A stretch of DNA of 64,000 bases from Arthrobacter bussei (GCF_009377195.2 NZ_VJXX01000003.1:62001-126000), one strand, 5' to 3'; counted from the stretch's first letter, positions 24,611 through 33,091 are shown. Numbers and translations are program-made. The notes: generated by a model from the letters alone, not told the origin.

Positions 24611-25531
24611 TTGAGACCGACACGCCTCACCCGCGCCTCCGCCACGGCGATCGCCGTCACCTCCCTCCTGCTCGGTACCGCGCTCAGCGGATCCGCGGCT
24701 CCCTCCCTTCCGGCCGTGACGGCCGCCGTCGAGCCCGCGGCGGTGGTCGCGGCCAACCCCTACGAGCGCGGCCCGGCCCCGACCCGGGCGAGCATCGAGG
24801 CGTCCCGCGGAAGCTTCGTCACGGCGACCACCACGGTGTCCCGCACTGCAGCGCGCTCCTTCGGTGGCGGCACCATCTACTACCCGAGCACGACGACGGC
24901 GGGCACCTTCGGCGCCGTGGCGATCTCGCCCGGGTACACGGCGTCGCAGTCGAGCATCTCGTGGCTGGGGCCGCGCCTCGCGTCGCAGGGCTTCGTGGTC
25001 ATCACCATCGACACCCTCTCCCGCTACGACCAGCCCTCCGAGCGGGGTGACCAGCTCAACGCGGCCCTCACCTACCTGACGCAGTCGAGTTCCGTACGCG
25101 ACCGCATCGACCCGACGCGCCTCGCGGTCATGGGCCACTCGATGGGTGGCGGCGGCACGCTGCAGGCCGCGAAGGACAACCCGGCGCTCCAGGCCACCAT
25201 CGGCATGACCCCGTACAACCTGGACAAGACGTGGCCCGAGGTGACGACCCCGAGCCTCATCATCGGCGCGCAGAACGACAGCGTGGCTCCCGTCAGCCGC
25301 CACGCCGTCCCCTTCTACAACGGATTGACGAACCTGTCCCAGAAGGCATACGTGGAACTCCGGGGAGCGTCGCACTACGCACCGAACACGAGCAACACGA
25401 CCATCGCGTCGACGAGCATCTCCTGGCTCAAGAGGTTCGTCGACGACGACCTGCGGTACTCGCAGTTCCTCTGCCCGGCGCCCGGCACCAGCACGGCCGT
25501 CTCCGACTACCGGACACCCTGCGGGTACTGA
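24611..25531 (+). CDS. Secreted polyester hydrolase (cutinase / PET-hydrolase-like)
   Basis: 306 residues from TTG 24611, with GAGGAG about 7 nt upstream. Signal peptide (1 to about 30) is followed by the hallmark NPYERGPAPT of actinobacterial cutinases such as TfCut2 and LCC. The rest of the fold is collinear: SFGGGTIYYPS, GAVAISPGYTASQSSISWLG (oxyanion Tyr109), GHSMGGGG (Ser177), QNDSVAP (Asp223), GASH (His255). Cys288 and Cys304 form the usual C-terminal disulfide. There is no second active-site disulfide of the Ideonella PETase kind. The aromatic-clamp Trp before NLDKTW is Tyr202. Likely substrates are cutin-like or synthetic polyesters and short esters; activity on PET is not shown by sequence. 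Confidence 0.9.
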   Translation: MRPTRLTRASATAIAVTSLLLGTALSGSAAPSLPAVTAAVEPAAVVAANPYERGPAPTRASIEASRGSFVTATTTVSRTAARSFGGGTIYYPSTTTAGTFGAVAISPGYTASQSSISWLGPRLASQGFVVITIDTLSRYDQPSERGDQLNAALTYLTQSSSVRDRIDPTRLAVMGHSMGGGGTLQAAKDNPALQATIGMTPYNLDKTWPEVTTPSLIIGAQNDSVAPVSRHAVPFYNGLTNLSQKAYVELRGASHYAPNTSNTTIASTSISWLKRFVDDDLRYSQFLCPAPGTSTAVSDYRTPCGY

Positions 25532-25610
25532 CGGCTCCCGATCCCAGCCGGCCGACCGGCACGGGCATCAGCAGGACCGCCCCCGCCACACGGCGGCGGC
25601 GGTCCTGCTG

Positions 25611-26330
25611 TCAGGCGACCGGGGTACCGGTGCCGCCCGTCAGCTCCAGCGCGACGTCCGCCACCGAGCGCCGGCTTTCCTCGGCACGGGTGACCAGTTC
25701 GCGGAAGGCCGCCCGGTCGTCGATGCCGAGTTGCGCCATGAGGATCCCCTTGGCCATCCCGATGCGATCGCGCAGATGCAGGGCCGCGGAGAGCTCCGAA
25801 CGGATCTGCTGCGGCGTCTCGGTCGTCTGGACATGGCTGAGCAGTGCGGCGGCCGGGACGGCGAAGCGCGTCAGAGCCCGCTCCGTGGTCTCGTCGAACG
25901 CGCCGGCGTCCGTGGAGTAGACCTTCATGGCCCCGATCGTCGTGCGGCCCTGGATGAGGGGCACGCTCTGGCACGAGCGGACCGACATCGCGGCAGCGGC
26001 TGCGGCCCAGCGGGCCCACCGCTGGTCCGGCGCCAGGGTGTCGTCCGTCCTGACCGGGCTCGCGGTGGACCAGGCGCTCAGGCACGGTCCCTCGGAGAGT
26101 TCGTACTGCAGCTCGTCCGCGCGGCGGACCAGGGTGTCGGTGGCGCCGGTGCTGGTGCGCTGTCCCTCATGGATGAGGGAGACCCCGGCGCCGACCGCGC
26201 CCGGGATGAGGTCGCGGGCTGCTTCCGCGAGGAGGTCGATGGCGTGCTGCACCGTCTGTTCCGTGAGGAGGAGGCCGCGGACGCGGCCGAAGACGACGGC
26301 TAGTTCGTTGAGGTTGGGCTCTGAGTCCAA
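25611..26330 (-). CDS. GAF-ANTAR regulator 1
   Basis: 239 residues. An N-terminal GAF domain (about 25-165: GVSLIHEGQRTSTGATDTLV, LSEGPCLSAWSTASPVRTDD) is followed by a C-terminal ANTAR RNA-binding domain (about 175-230: RDRIGMAKGILMAQLGIDDRAAF). ANTAR domains bind paired hexaloop hairpins and relieve termination. I place the start at TTG 26330, 6 nt after GAGG; the long upstream frame is antisense to the next gene. It is divergent from the second GAF-ANTAR gene, 240 bp away. Confidence 0.85.
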   Translation of the reverse strand: MDSEPNLNELAVVFGRVRGLLLTEQTVQHAIDLLAEAARDLIPGAVGAGVSLIHEGQRTSTGATDTLVRRADELQYELSEGPCLSAWSTASPVRTDDTLAPDQRWARWAAAAAAMSVRSCQSVPLIQGRTTIGAMKVYSTDAGAFDETTERALTRFAVPAAALLSHVQTTETPQQIRSELSAALHLRDRIGMAKGILMAQLGIDDRAAFRELVTRAEESRRSVADVALELTGGTGTPVA

Positions 26331-26570
26331 GGGAGACCTCGAAATGTCCTGACGCCGGATGTGCCGGCTCTCTTCGGCGCCCCCTGCTGGACAAGGATCA
26401 AGATAGCGATTCCGGGGGTGGTCAGGCAAATCCTGGCCGGCCCGACACGCGGTCCGGTCTAGCCCGGAAGGATCACGCGTCGGTAGCATGGTCCGCAGTT
26501 GTTGAGCAGCCGGCAGCTTTGTTGTTCGTGGTGCCCGTGCCCGGGCGCCCGGATCATGAGGGGGTAGGCG

Positions 26571-27311
26571 ATGGGGAACGACGTCGGAATCCGTCCGGAG
26601 ACGGACCTGCAGGGCTTTCTGCAGGACCTCGTGGTCGCCAGCGCGGGTCTCGACGATTTCCTCGAGGGATTCGTGGAAGCGACGTCCGCCGCTCCCGGGT
26701 TCGAACCCCATGACACGACCACGAGCGTCGCACGCCTCAGGCCGCGGGCCCATCCCCTCCTCGTCGGATCCACGAGAGATGCACGGCGTCTCGCGCGGCT
26801 CGAGGTCCACCTGCACGACGGTCCGTCCGTGCGGGCCGCCGCGAGCGGCCGGACCGTCGGGGTTCCGGACTTCTCGTTCGCCGGCGAGGACCCGCTCTTC
26901 GGCTCCGCCGCGCTCCGTCATGGGGTGCGCTCGGCCTTATCGACGCCGATCGCCGTCCAGGGCCCGGAACGGGCGGTGATCACGTACTACTCATCGCGGC
27001 CCTCGTCCTTCACCGACGAACACCGCTGCGCCACGGAGCGCTTCGCCGCTGCAGGCGCCACGTCCCTGGGGCTGGCGCTGCGGCTCGCCCGGCTCAGGGA
27101 CCGCGCCGATCACCTCGCGGCCGCCATGGAATCCCGCACCACCATCGATCTCGCCGCAGGGGTCATGATGGCCCAGAACAGGTGCAGCCAGGAGGAGGCC
27201 ATCGAGATCCTTCGCGCTGCCTCGAGTGCTCGGAACATGAAGCTCCGTGAGCTCGCCCGGAACGTGCTGACCAGTACGGTCGACGCCCCCGTCTCGACCC
27301 ACTTCGACTGA
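26571..27311 (+). CDS. GAF-ANTAR regulator 2
   Basis: 246 residues from ATG 26571 with GAGGGGG upstream. GAF domain residues about 12-165 (EVHLHDGPSVRAAASGRTVGV, STPIAVQGPERAVITYYS) and ANTAR residues about 180-235 (ESRTTIDLAAGVMMAQNRCSQEEAIEIL). The DLAAGVMMAQ core fits the ANTAR helical bundle. A TAGCAT box at about 26485-26495 may be its -10. It is one of three paralogues within 2.6 kb. Confidence 0.85.
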   Translation: MGNDVGIRPETDLQGFLQDLVVASAGLDDFLEGFVEATSAAPGFEPHDTTTSVARLRPRAHPLLVGSTRDARRLARLEVHLHDGPSVRAAASGRTVGVPDFSFAGEDPLFGSAALRHGVRSALSTPIAVQGPERAVITYYSSRPSSFTDEHRCATERFAAAGATSLGLALRLARLRDRADHLAAAMESRTTIDLAAGVMMAQNRCSQEEAIEILRAASSARNMKLRELARNVLTSTVDAPVSTHFD

Positions 27312-27440
27312 GCCCCCTGCGTCCCGGCCGCTGCGCACCGCCCTCGGACCGGCGGCGCGCAGCCGGTCAGGGGCAGATCGGCGCGCAGCCGATCAGGAGC
27401 GGTTCAGGGGGATCCGTCGGTTCAGGGCTGCTCCGTCGGT

Positions 27441-28151
27441 TCAGGGACGCTCCGTCGCCGACGCGACGACGCGCTCGGCGACCAGTCGCAGCTTGACGTT
27501 CCTGCTGCTCGACGCGCGCTGCAGGATGGCCAGAGCATCCGCCTGCGAGCACGTGTTCTGGAACATGATGATGCCGACAGCGGTGTTGATGGTCTGCCGC
27601 GAGGACAGTGCAGCCTCCAGGTCGTGCCGCTCGTCATCGGCGGATGCTGCGCGCACGGCGAAGCGGAGGGAGGAGGATGCGGCCTCGGCCAGCGCCTCCG
27701 CGGCCCTGATGCCGGCCGGGTCGAACGCATCGACCCGGCTCGAGTAGAGGTTCAGTGCGGCCATGCCGCTGGTCTCGAGGGCGAACGAGACGCCGAGGAT
27801 GGAGCGGATGTGCCCGGTGTCGAGCCTCGCGAGATAGGCGGGCCAGCGCGAGTCCGTCGATGTATCGCGGCAGTACACGGATGACTGCGTCTGGGCGGCC
27901 AGCAGGCACGGCCCCTCGTGGAAGCGGTTCTGGAACTCGTCCGCACGGCGCGCCACGTCGTCGCTCGCAGCCAGGGTCCCGGCCCTCTTCCGACGTACGA
28001 GCGTGATGGCGCAGGAGACGTCTCCGGTGGAGGACAGTCGCTGCGCAGCCATCACCGCGAACTCGTCCAGGAACTCCTGGATGCCTGCGGTCTCCGTCAA
28101 CAGCGCGAACAGATCGTCGTTGACGTCGCTCAGCACTTCCTGTTCGGTCAC
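27441..28151 (-). CDS. GAF-ANTAR regulator 3
   Basis: 236 residues from GTG 28151, with AAGGA 4 nt upstream and a TAGGAT -10 at 28192-28197. GAF domain (about 10-160: FHEGPCLLAAQTQSSVYCRD, ILGVSFALETSGMAALNLYS) then ANTAR (about 175-230: SRQTINTAVGIIMFQNTCSQADALAIL). It faces regulator 2 tail to tail. Like its neighbours it should act on RNA antitermination; the target hairpins were not found in this window. Confidence 0.86.
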   Translation of the reverse strand: MTEQEVLSDVNDDLFALLTETAGIQEFLDEFAVMAAQRLSSTGDVSCAITLVRRKRAGTLAASDDVARRADEFQNRFHEGPCLLAAQTQSSVYCRDTSTDSRWPAYLARLDTGHIRSILGVSFALETSGMAALNLYSSRVDAFDPAGIRAAEALAEAASSSLRFAVRAASADDERHDLEAALSSRQTINTAVGIIMFQNTCSQADALAILQRASSSRNVKLRLVAERVVASATERP

Positions 28152-28270
28152 AATTCCTTCCTGGCGTCGCGGGCCCCATCCCGTTCGACACATCCTACGC
28201 CGCGGCTCCGGTTCGAGGCCCGGTACCGGATCCTGTCGGCCGGCGCACCGCAGCCCGATCCCGCCTCCCG

Positions 28271-29257
28271 TCACCGATCGAGGTCGAGGTCGGCGAGCGA
28301 GCTCCTGGCAGCCCTGTCGGCCTGTTCGGCGGCCTCGAGCGCTTCCTGCGTGGACTCCTCTTCACGACGCCGGGCCGCGGCCTCCTCATCGAGGTCCGCG
28401 AGCTCCCTGCGCAGGGCGCCGATGCGGTCCTCGAGGTCCTCGAGGGTAGCTGTCAGGCCGTCCCTCCGCGTGGCGATCCGCTGCACGGCCCGCTCCGCCC
28501 GGGCTGCCTCGTCCTGAGCACTCTCGAGAGCGTCCCGGGCCGCCCGCGCCGTGGCCTCCGCGGCCGGCCGGCCGGCCGACCGCTTCGGGGGCGATGCCCG
28601 TCCCGGCCGGCGGGCGTCCTCGGCGCCGCCCCTGCCGAGGCTGTCCGTGCTGCCGTCCTCGTCCGGGTCGTCCGGGTCGTCCGGGTCGTCCGGGTCGTCC
28701 GGGTCGTCCGCGTCGTCCGCGTCGTCCACCGGGCGCGCCGGGGCCTCGAACGGGCCACCGACCGCGCCGTCCAGGTCCACCGCCTCCCACCCCGTGGCTT
28801 CCAGCGTCCGGACGAGCCGCCCGGTCAGGACGGCCTCTGCCGCGGCGGGATCGGCGAGTGCCGCCCGGAGCGTCTGTTCGACGTCGGGCAGGGCGGCAGG
28901 TCCGACGTCGTGCCCCGCCTCGGACGCCGCGTCGAGGGATTGCCGGGCGACGGCGGCGATGAGGCGCTGCCGCTGCTGCCCGAGGGCATGCAACTGCGCA
29001 CGGTCGGGACTCGACTGCGCCTCCCTCAGGGACGCCGCGAGCTCGAGCACCTGCTCCACCTCCTCCCGACGGCGGGAGACGAGCAGGTTGACGAGCCACG
29101 CGGCGGACGAGGGCTTGGGGAGCTTCCGCAGGGTAGCGGCGAGGTCCTTGTCACCGCCCTGCGCGGCCTCCTTCGCGGCGAGGTTCCTCGCCGCGACGAA
29201 CCCGTCGAGGGGGAGGGCGTAGAGGGCTGCAGCCCTGTCCACCAGGTCCATGCTCAA
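28271..29257 (-). CDS. Hypothetical coiled-coil protein with DD(P/A) repeat
   Basis: 328 residues. The N-terminal part (1-165) is helical (LDGFVAARNLAAKEAA, RKLPKPSSAAWLVNLL), a pattern seen in conserved actinobacterial hypotheticals. A low-complexity acidic run of DDP/DDA units follows (about 177-200). The C-terminal 100 residues are a predicted coiled coil rich in Glu/Arg. No signal or membrane helix. I do not know its role; the shape suggests a cytoplasmic scaffold or DNA-associated protein. Confidence 0.65.
   Translation of the reverse strand: MSMDLVDRAAALYALPLDGFVAARNLAAKEAAQGGDKDLAATLRKLPKPSSAAWLVNLLVSRRREEVEQVLELAASLREAQSSPDRAQLHALGQQRQRLIAAVARQSLDAASEAGHDVGPAALPDVEQTLRAALADPAAAEAVLTGRLVRTLEATGWEAVDLDGAVGGPFEAPARPVDDADDADDPDDPDDPDDPDDPDEDGSTDSLGRGGAEDARRPGRASPPKRSAGRPAAEATARAARDALESAQDEAARAERAVQRIATRRDGLTATLEDLEDRIGALRRELADLDEEAAARRREEESTQEALEAAEQADRAARSSLADLDLDR
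28661..28729 (-). repeat. Tandem 9-bp repeat (DDP/DDA codons)
   Basis: About seven to eight copies of a GTCCGGGTC/GTCCGCGTC unit encode Asp-Asp-Pro or Asp-Asp-Ala in the hypothetical protein. The nearly perfect copies suggest recent slippage expansion. Confidence 0.85.
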
Positions 29258-29316
29258 GCCCTCCTCGTCTGCGTCAGGTGGTGCGGGTCGGCGTGTGGTC
29301 GTGAGTCCGGTCCCGG

Positions 29317-30060
29317 TCAGGGCGCGAGGTCCTCCAACCGGCCCACGGGAAGCGCGATCCAGCCCTCGCGGCCCGCCTGGTCGCGGTACTCCGCGGGGAC
29401 GGGATGCGTCAGCCCGAGGGCGTGGGCCCGTGCTGCCAGCGCGGCGATGACGGCGTCGAAGGCATCGTCGGAGTGCTCCATCAGGCGCCGGTCCTCAGGC
29501 CGGAGGAGCAGCCACGGTGCCCGCTCGAGGAGACGGGCCAGCAGCATCGCGCGGATGCCGGCGTCGTTCTTGTAGCCCTTCGTCCCGAAGTCCCAGACGC
29601 GCAGGGTGGCCCCGGGATAGACCTCGACGGCGGTCCCGCCACCGGAGCGGTCCACGGGCGTCCCGAGGGCTGCGCCCACCGCGTCGAGGAGCACGGCGCA
29701 GTGCATGGCGGTCAGACCGAGGCGGTCCGTGGCGACGCTGAGCGGCCACCTGCCCGTGATCTCCCGCGTGGCGCGGTCCGTCGCGCGGTAGGAGAGCCGG
29801 CGTCGCCAGGCCATCCCCCCGTCGAGGCCCGCGTCCACCCGCTCCCCGGCGGCATGGCGCGTGATGAAGGAGACGAAGTCGTCCGGCCAGCCGAAGGCGC
29901 AGTCGATCCCGAGACGCTCGACGTCCGGGGCGACGGCGGCGATGTCCGCGTCGGCGATGCCGAGCCGCACGTCGACCGTCACGGCGGTCCCGGACCAGTC
30001 GAGGACGGCGAGGGCCGTCCCCCGGGATTCCGCGGCGAGGTCCACTCCGGCTGTCAGCAC
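29317..30060 (-). CDS. DUF429 domain protein (RNase H-like fold)
   Basis: 247 residues from GTG 30060. TAGVDLAAESRGTALAVLDW is the first strand of an RNase H-like fold, GIDCAFGWPDDFVSF holds the second acidic site, and RRLMEHSDDAFDAVIAALAARAH the third. These are the DUF429 conserved blocks; some relatives are predicted nucleases. A perfect TATAAT box ends 5 nt before the GTG, so the mRNA is probably leaderless or nearly so. No functional partner is evident. Confidence 0.82.
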   Translation of the reverse strand: MLTAGVDLAAESRGTALAVLDWSGTAVTVDVRLGIADADIAAVAPDVERLGIDCAFGWPDDFVSFITRHAAGERVDAGLDGGMAWRRRLSYRATDRATREITGRWPLSVATDRLGLTAMHCAVLLDAVGAALGTPVDRSGGGTAVEVYPGATLRVWDFGTKGYKNDAGIRAMLLARLLERAPWLLLRPEDRRLMEHSDDAFDAVIAALAARAHALGLTHPVPAEYRDQAGREGWIALPVGRLEDLAP

Positions 30061-30065
30061 CCCCG

Positions 30066-30071
30066 ATTATA
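30066..30071 (-). promoter_or_regulatory. Consensus TATAAT -10 box of DUF429 gene
   Basis: A perfect TATAAT on the minus strand lies 5 nt upstream of the GTG start. The -35 region is weak (TCGTCA at 17 nt). Confidence 0.55.
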
Positions 30072-30189
30072 GGCATCGAGGCGGCGCCTGACGACGGGAA
30101 TCCGCCCCTGTGCCGACCTGCGGGGCAGGGGTTCAGATGGATACGGCCCGCCGGGCCGTTCGGCCGTCCGACGCATCCCAGGAGATCCC

Positions 30190-30999
30190 GTGTACACCTC
30201 GGTCGCAGACCAGACCACCGACCAGCTGGGTGGACCCCTCAGCGTCCTCGTCCGGCAGAAACGCGACCACGTGAAGCTCGACGCACTGATGGAGCAGCTC
30301 AGGGGTACCACCGGCGAGGAGCAGGCCGCCGTGCTGCTCAGGATCTATCGGCTCGTCTTCCCGCACGCGTTCGCCGAGGAGTCCGTGCTCTGGCCCGTGA
30401 TGCGGCGCGTCCTTCCGGACGGCGGGGACCTCACCCTCGAGGTGGAGCGGGAGCACCAGGAGGTCAACGAGCTCGTCAGGCGCCTCGAGGGACTCGACGA
30501 CGGCTCGCCCGAGCGCGCCGACGTCCTCGGGCGGCTCACGGAGGTGCTCGACGACGACGTCCGTGACGAGGAGGACGCCCTGTTCCCGCGGCTCCAGGCC
30601 CGGGTGTCCCGCCGGGAGTTGCAGGTGCTGGGCGTGCTCTGGGAGGTCGTGCGCCGGATCGCCCCGACCCGGGCGCACCCCGTGGTCGCCCGCAGGCCGC
30701 CGGGCAACGTCGTCGCGGCCCTCCCGCTCTCCGTCCTCGACCGCCTGCGGGACGTCGTCGACCGAGGGGTCCTCACGGCGCCGAACGCGATCACCCCGGC
30801 GCTGCACCACGCCAGTTCGGCGCTGGCGCGCGCCTCGCACGCCGTCGAACTGCTGCCGATCATGCGGTCGGGGGAGGATCCGTCCACGCGGTACATCGCC
30901 GGCCGGCCGCCTTTCCCCTGGGCTGCGGTGGCCCTCGCCGCTTCGGCCGTCGCGTTGCTCGGCGCCGGGGCGGTCCGGGCGGCGCGGAGGGCGGGCTAG
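30190..30999 (+). CDS. Hemerythrin-like (HHE) domain protein with C-terminal membrane helix
   Basis: 269 residues. Helical-bundle ligands are visible: RDHVKLD, PHAFAEESVLWP (HxxxEE) and EREHQEVNEL. The fourth helix reads DDDVRDEEDALFP where most members have HVRDEE, so one iron-binding His is replaced by Asp. A hydrophobic helix near the C-terminus (AAVALAASAVALLGAGAV) would tether it to the membrane. Start GTG 30190. Hemerythrin-like proteins sense or bind O2, NO or iron; here the metal site may be weakened. Confidence 0.8.
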   Translation: MYTSVADQTTDQLGGPLSVLVRQKRDHVKLDALMEQLRGTTGEEQAAVLLRIYRLVFPHAFAEESVLWPVMRRVLPDGGDLTLEVEREHQEVNELVRRLEGLDDGSPERADVLGRLTEVLDDDVRDEEDALFPRLQARVSRRELQVLGVLWEVVRRIAPTRAHPVVARRPPGNVVAALPLSVLDRLRDVVDRGVLTAPNAITPALHHASSALARASHAVELLPIMRSGEDPSTRYIAGRPPFPWAAVALAASAVALLGAGAVRAARRAG

Positions 31000-31152
31000 C
31001 CGCCGGCGCGCCGTCCGTCACGTCCCCCGGCGTACGGCACGCGTGTGGCGCCACGTGTCCGGGCGGTGTGTACTGGGCTGATCGCCACTCCGGCAGCCGG
31101 TACCGTCCGCATCGGTCCGGCGCCGACCCCGACGCATGGAGAGGACGTCCCG

Positions 31153-31308
31153 ATGGAAGCCCGATGCCCCAGTTGCGGTTCCGCCCTGATCGAACTGAGT
31201 GAGGACCAGTGGCCTGCGGAAGGGCCCGTACCGGCGGGAACGCTCGCCGTGTACCAGTGCGAGCGGAACCACCGCATCACCGTGGGGGAGACACAGGTCT
31301 CCGCCTGA
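31153..31308 (+). CDS. Small zinc-ribbon-like protein
   Basis: 51 residues: MEARCPSCGSALIELSED with CxxC, a short loop and YQCERNH supplying a third Cys and a His. The ATG at 31153 follows GGAGAGGA at good spacing, and reading further 5' is intergenic. Size and ligand layout fit a single zinc knuckle. Function is unknown. Confidence 0.6.
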   Translation: MEARCPSCGSALIELSEDQWPAEGPVPAGTLAVYQCERNHRITVGETQVSA

Positions 31309-31414
31309 CCGGACCGACGGGGCAGCCGGAGGTCTCGCAGCCAGGCGTCGTCCGGTCGTCACGTCGACGAATGATCAGTCGGTCGCCGTCAGGGACCCCT
31401 GGTCATCGTGCGGA

Positions 31415-31648
31415 TCAAGGTCCGCCGGTCCTGGCGTCGTCGATCAGGCGGGTCAGTTCGTCGCGGAGTGCGCGCGCCTCGTCGACCGAGAGTTCGAGCT
31501 GCTGGTCCTGTTCCACCCAGCCGATGTGCACCATCGGATTCCCGTCCGGACCGGGAGAGGGCGAGAGTCCCACGGCGAGCGCCCGGCCTCCCGTGTGCGT
31601 CACGTCGCCGACGATCAGTTCGCCGCCGTCGTCCTCCGCTACTGCCAT
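31415..31648 (-). CDS. Small conserved hypothetical protein
   Basis: 77 residues beginning MAVAEDDGGELIVGDVTHTG, with the C-terminal helix SVDEARALRDELTRLIDDA. ATG 31648 is preceded by GGGAGG at 5 nt. It is soluble and acidic with no recognised domain. It follows a lipoprotein gene on the same strand with a 100-bp gap. Confidence 0.55.
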   Translation of the reverse strand: MAVAEDDGGELIVGDVTHTGGRALAVGLSPSPGPDGNPMVHIGWVEQDQQLELSVDEARALRDELTRLIDDARTGGP

Positions 31649-31748
31649 GATGCCTCCCGGTCGTCGCGTCCTGATGTCCGTGTCCCCCATGCTAGGCGCG
31701 CCCCGCACCACTGTGTCCAGCAGGAGATGTGCGCGGCGGGTGGACGGG

Positions 31749-32195
31749 TCATCCGGCATCGGCGGGCCGGACCGCCAGGTTCGGATGCAGCAGCTCGAAG
31801 CCCTCGTCCGTGAGGTCGTTGCGGTCGACGTCGTCGGGCAGCAGGACCGCGGTCACCCGGCTGTCGCGGATGGTCGCGCCGGCTGCCCCGCGGGCGAGCG
31901 GTGCGCACTCGAGCCCCACACCGATCCCTTCCTCGATCAGGAGGCACACCGTGTCCTCGTCGCTGTTCCCCTGCACCGGCCGTGCCGCGAAGTACTCGAC
32001 GCCGTCGCGCTCGGCGAGGAAGCGGGTGGTCGCGAGGTCGATCCCGTCGAGGTCCGTCCGGATGGTCAGCTGGTCCCGATCGGTCTGCTCCTGATCCAGG
32101 AGGCCGAGCACCGGGCCCGAGCAGGCCGTCAGGCCGAGGACGGAGAGACCGATGCCTGCTGCCAGGAGGCGGGAGCGGGGGACCGGACGGTGCAT
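31749..32195 (-). CDS. Putative lipoprotein
   Basis: 148 residues. The signal peptide RLLAAGIGLSVLGLTAC ends in lipobox LTAC, so the mature protein is anchored outside. The mature part, with ATTRFLAERDGVEYFAARPV and a Cys pair (TVCLLIEEGIGVGLEC), suggests a small disulfide-bonded domain. AGGAG lies 4 nt before ATG 32195. Divergent from an SDR gene through a palindromic promoter region. No known family. Confidence 0.7.
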   Translation of the reverse strand: MHRPVPRSRLLAAGIGLSVLGLTACSGPVLGLLDQEQTDRDQLTIRTDLDGIDLATTRFLAERDGVEYFAARPVQGNSDEDTVCLLIEEGIGVGLECAPLARGAAGATIRDSRVTAVLLPDDVDRNDLTDEGFELLHPNLAVRPADAG

Positions 32196-32241
32196 GGGAC
32201 TCCTAGGGCGACGGGACGGGATGGGGACCGCCGGGCGTGGT

Positions 32242-32275
32242 CCCAGCCTAGCGAAGCCCACCGACCTAGGCTGGG
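32242..32275. promoter_or_regulatory. Divergent promoters within 10-bp inverted repeat
   Basis: CCCAGCCTAG (32242-32251) and CTAGGCTGGG (32266-32275) are perfect inverted repeats 14 bp apart. Each arm contains a TAGGCT -10 box reading outward. The rightward box (32267-32272) lies 6 nt before the SDR ATG, so that mRNA is leaderless; the leftward one gives the lipoprotein mRNA a leader of about 40 nt. Confidence 0.5.
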
Positions 32276-32278
32276 CGC

Positions 32279-33091
32279 ATGGACACCACCTACCCCCTCA
32301 GCGGGCGCTCCTTCGTCGTGACCGGGGTGAGCCGCCGCAAGGGCATCGGCCACGCCGTCGCCGCACGCCTGGCCGACCTGGGCGCCGGCCTGTTCCTCCA
32401 CCACTACGCGCCCCACGACGAGGAGCAGCCGTGGGGCGCGGATCGACTCGAGGACGTCGTCGACTCCGTCGGCGCACGGCTCCGCGGGGGCGCCTCCCTC
32501 GCGCACGGCAGTGTCGACCTCGCGGAGGACGACGGCGCCGAGCGGCTCATCGAGCTGGCCGGCGCCTCGCTCGGACACCTGGACGGTCTCATCTGCAACC
32601 ACGCGCGCAGCGGCGGGGACGGCACCCTCGACGAGATCACGGGCGAAGCCCTCGACGCCCACTGGCGGGTGAACACGCGGTCCACCATCCTCGCCACCAG
32701 GTTCTTCGCCGACCAGCACGACGGCCGGGAGGGCGGGCGCGTCATCTGGATGACGTCCGGGCAGGTGGCGGGCCCCATGCCGTCGGAGATCGCCTACGCG
32801 GCGTCGAAGGCCGCGCTCGCAGGGCTGACGGCGTCGGTCGCGGACCGGCTCATCGAGCGGCGGATCGTCCTCAACACGGTGAATCCGGGACCGGTGAACA
32901 CGGGCTATCTCGACCCGGACACCGCGGACCGGCCGCTCGAGACGCTCCAGGCCGTGCTGGCGCACTTCCCGGGCGGGCGCTTCGGGGAGCCGGACGATCC
33001 CGCGCGGCTCATCGCGTGGCTCGTGAGTGACGAGGGCCGGTGGATGGTGGGCCAGGTGCTCAGCTCGGAGGGCGGCTTCCGCCGCTGGTGA
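32279..33091 (+). CDS. SDR-family oxidoreductase
   Basis: 270 residues. Cofactor motif VTGVSRRKGIGHAVA, LICNHARSGG at the NNAG position, catalytic Ser in WMTSGQVAG and YAASK as the YxxxK motif, followed by VNPGPVNTGYL and a C-terminal GQVLSSEGGF typical of FabG-like enzymes. All catalytic residues are present, unlike the SDR at 2180-2845. Start ATG 32279 is probably leaderless. Substrate unknown. Confidence 0.87.
   Translation: MDTTYPLSGRSFVVTGVSRRKGIGHAVAARLADLGAGLFLHHYAPHDEEQPWGADRLEDVVDSVGARLRGGASLAHGSVDLAEDDGAERLIELAGASLGHLDGLICNHARSGGDGTLDEITGEALDAHWRVNTRSTILATRFFADQHDGREGGRVIWMTSGQVAGPMPSEIAYAASKAALAGLTASVADRLIERRIVLNTVNPGPVNTGYLDPDTADRPLETLQAVLAHFPGGRFGEPDDPARLIAWLVSDEGRWMVGQVLSSEGGFRRW

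Noticed and set aside
28401-28740. The acidic 9-bp repeat as a regulatory repeat array
   Set aside because: It is in frame within an otherwise open gene and encodes a regular DDP/DDA run, so a coding slippage repeat is the simpler reading.
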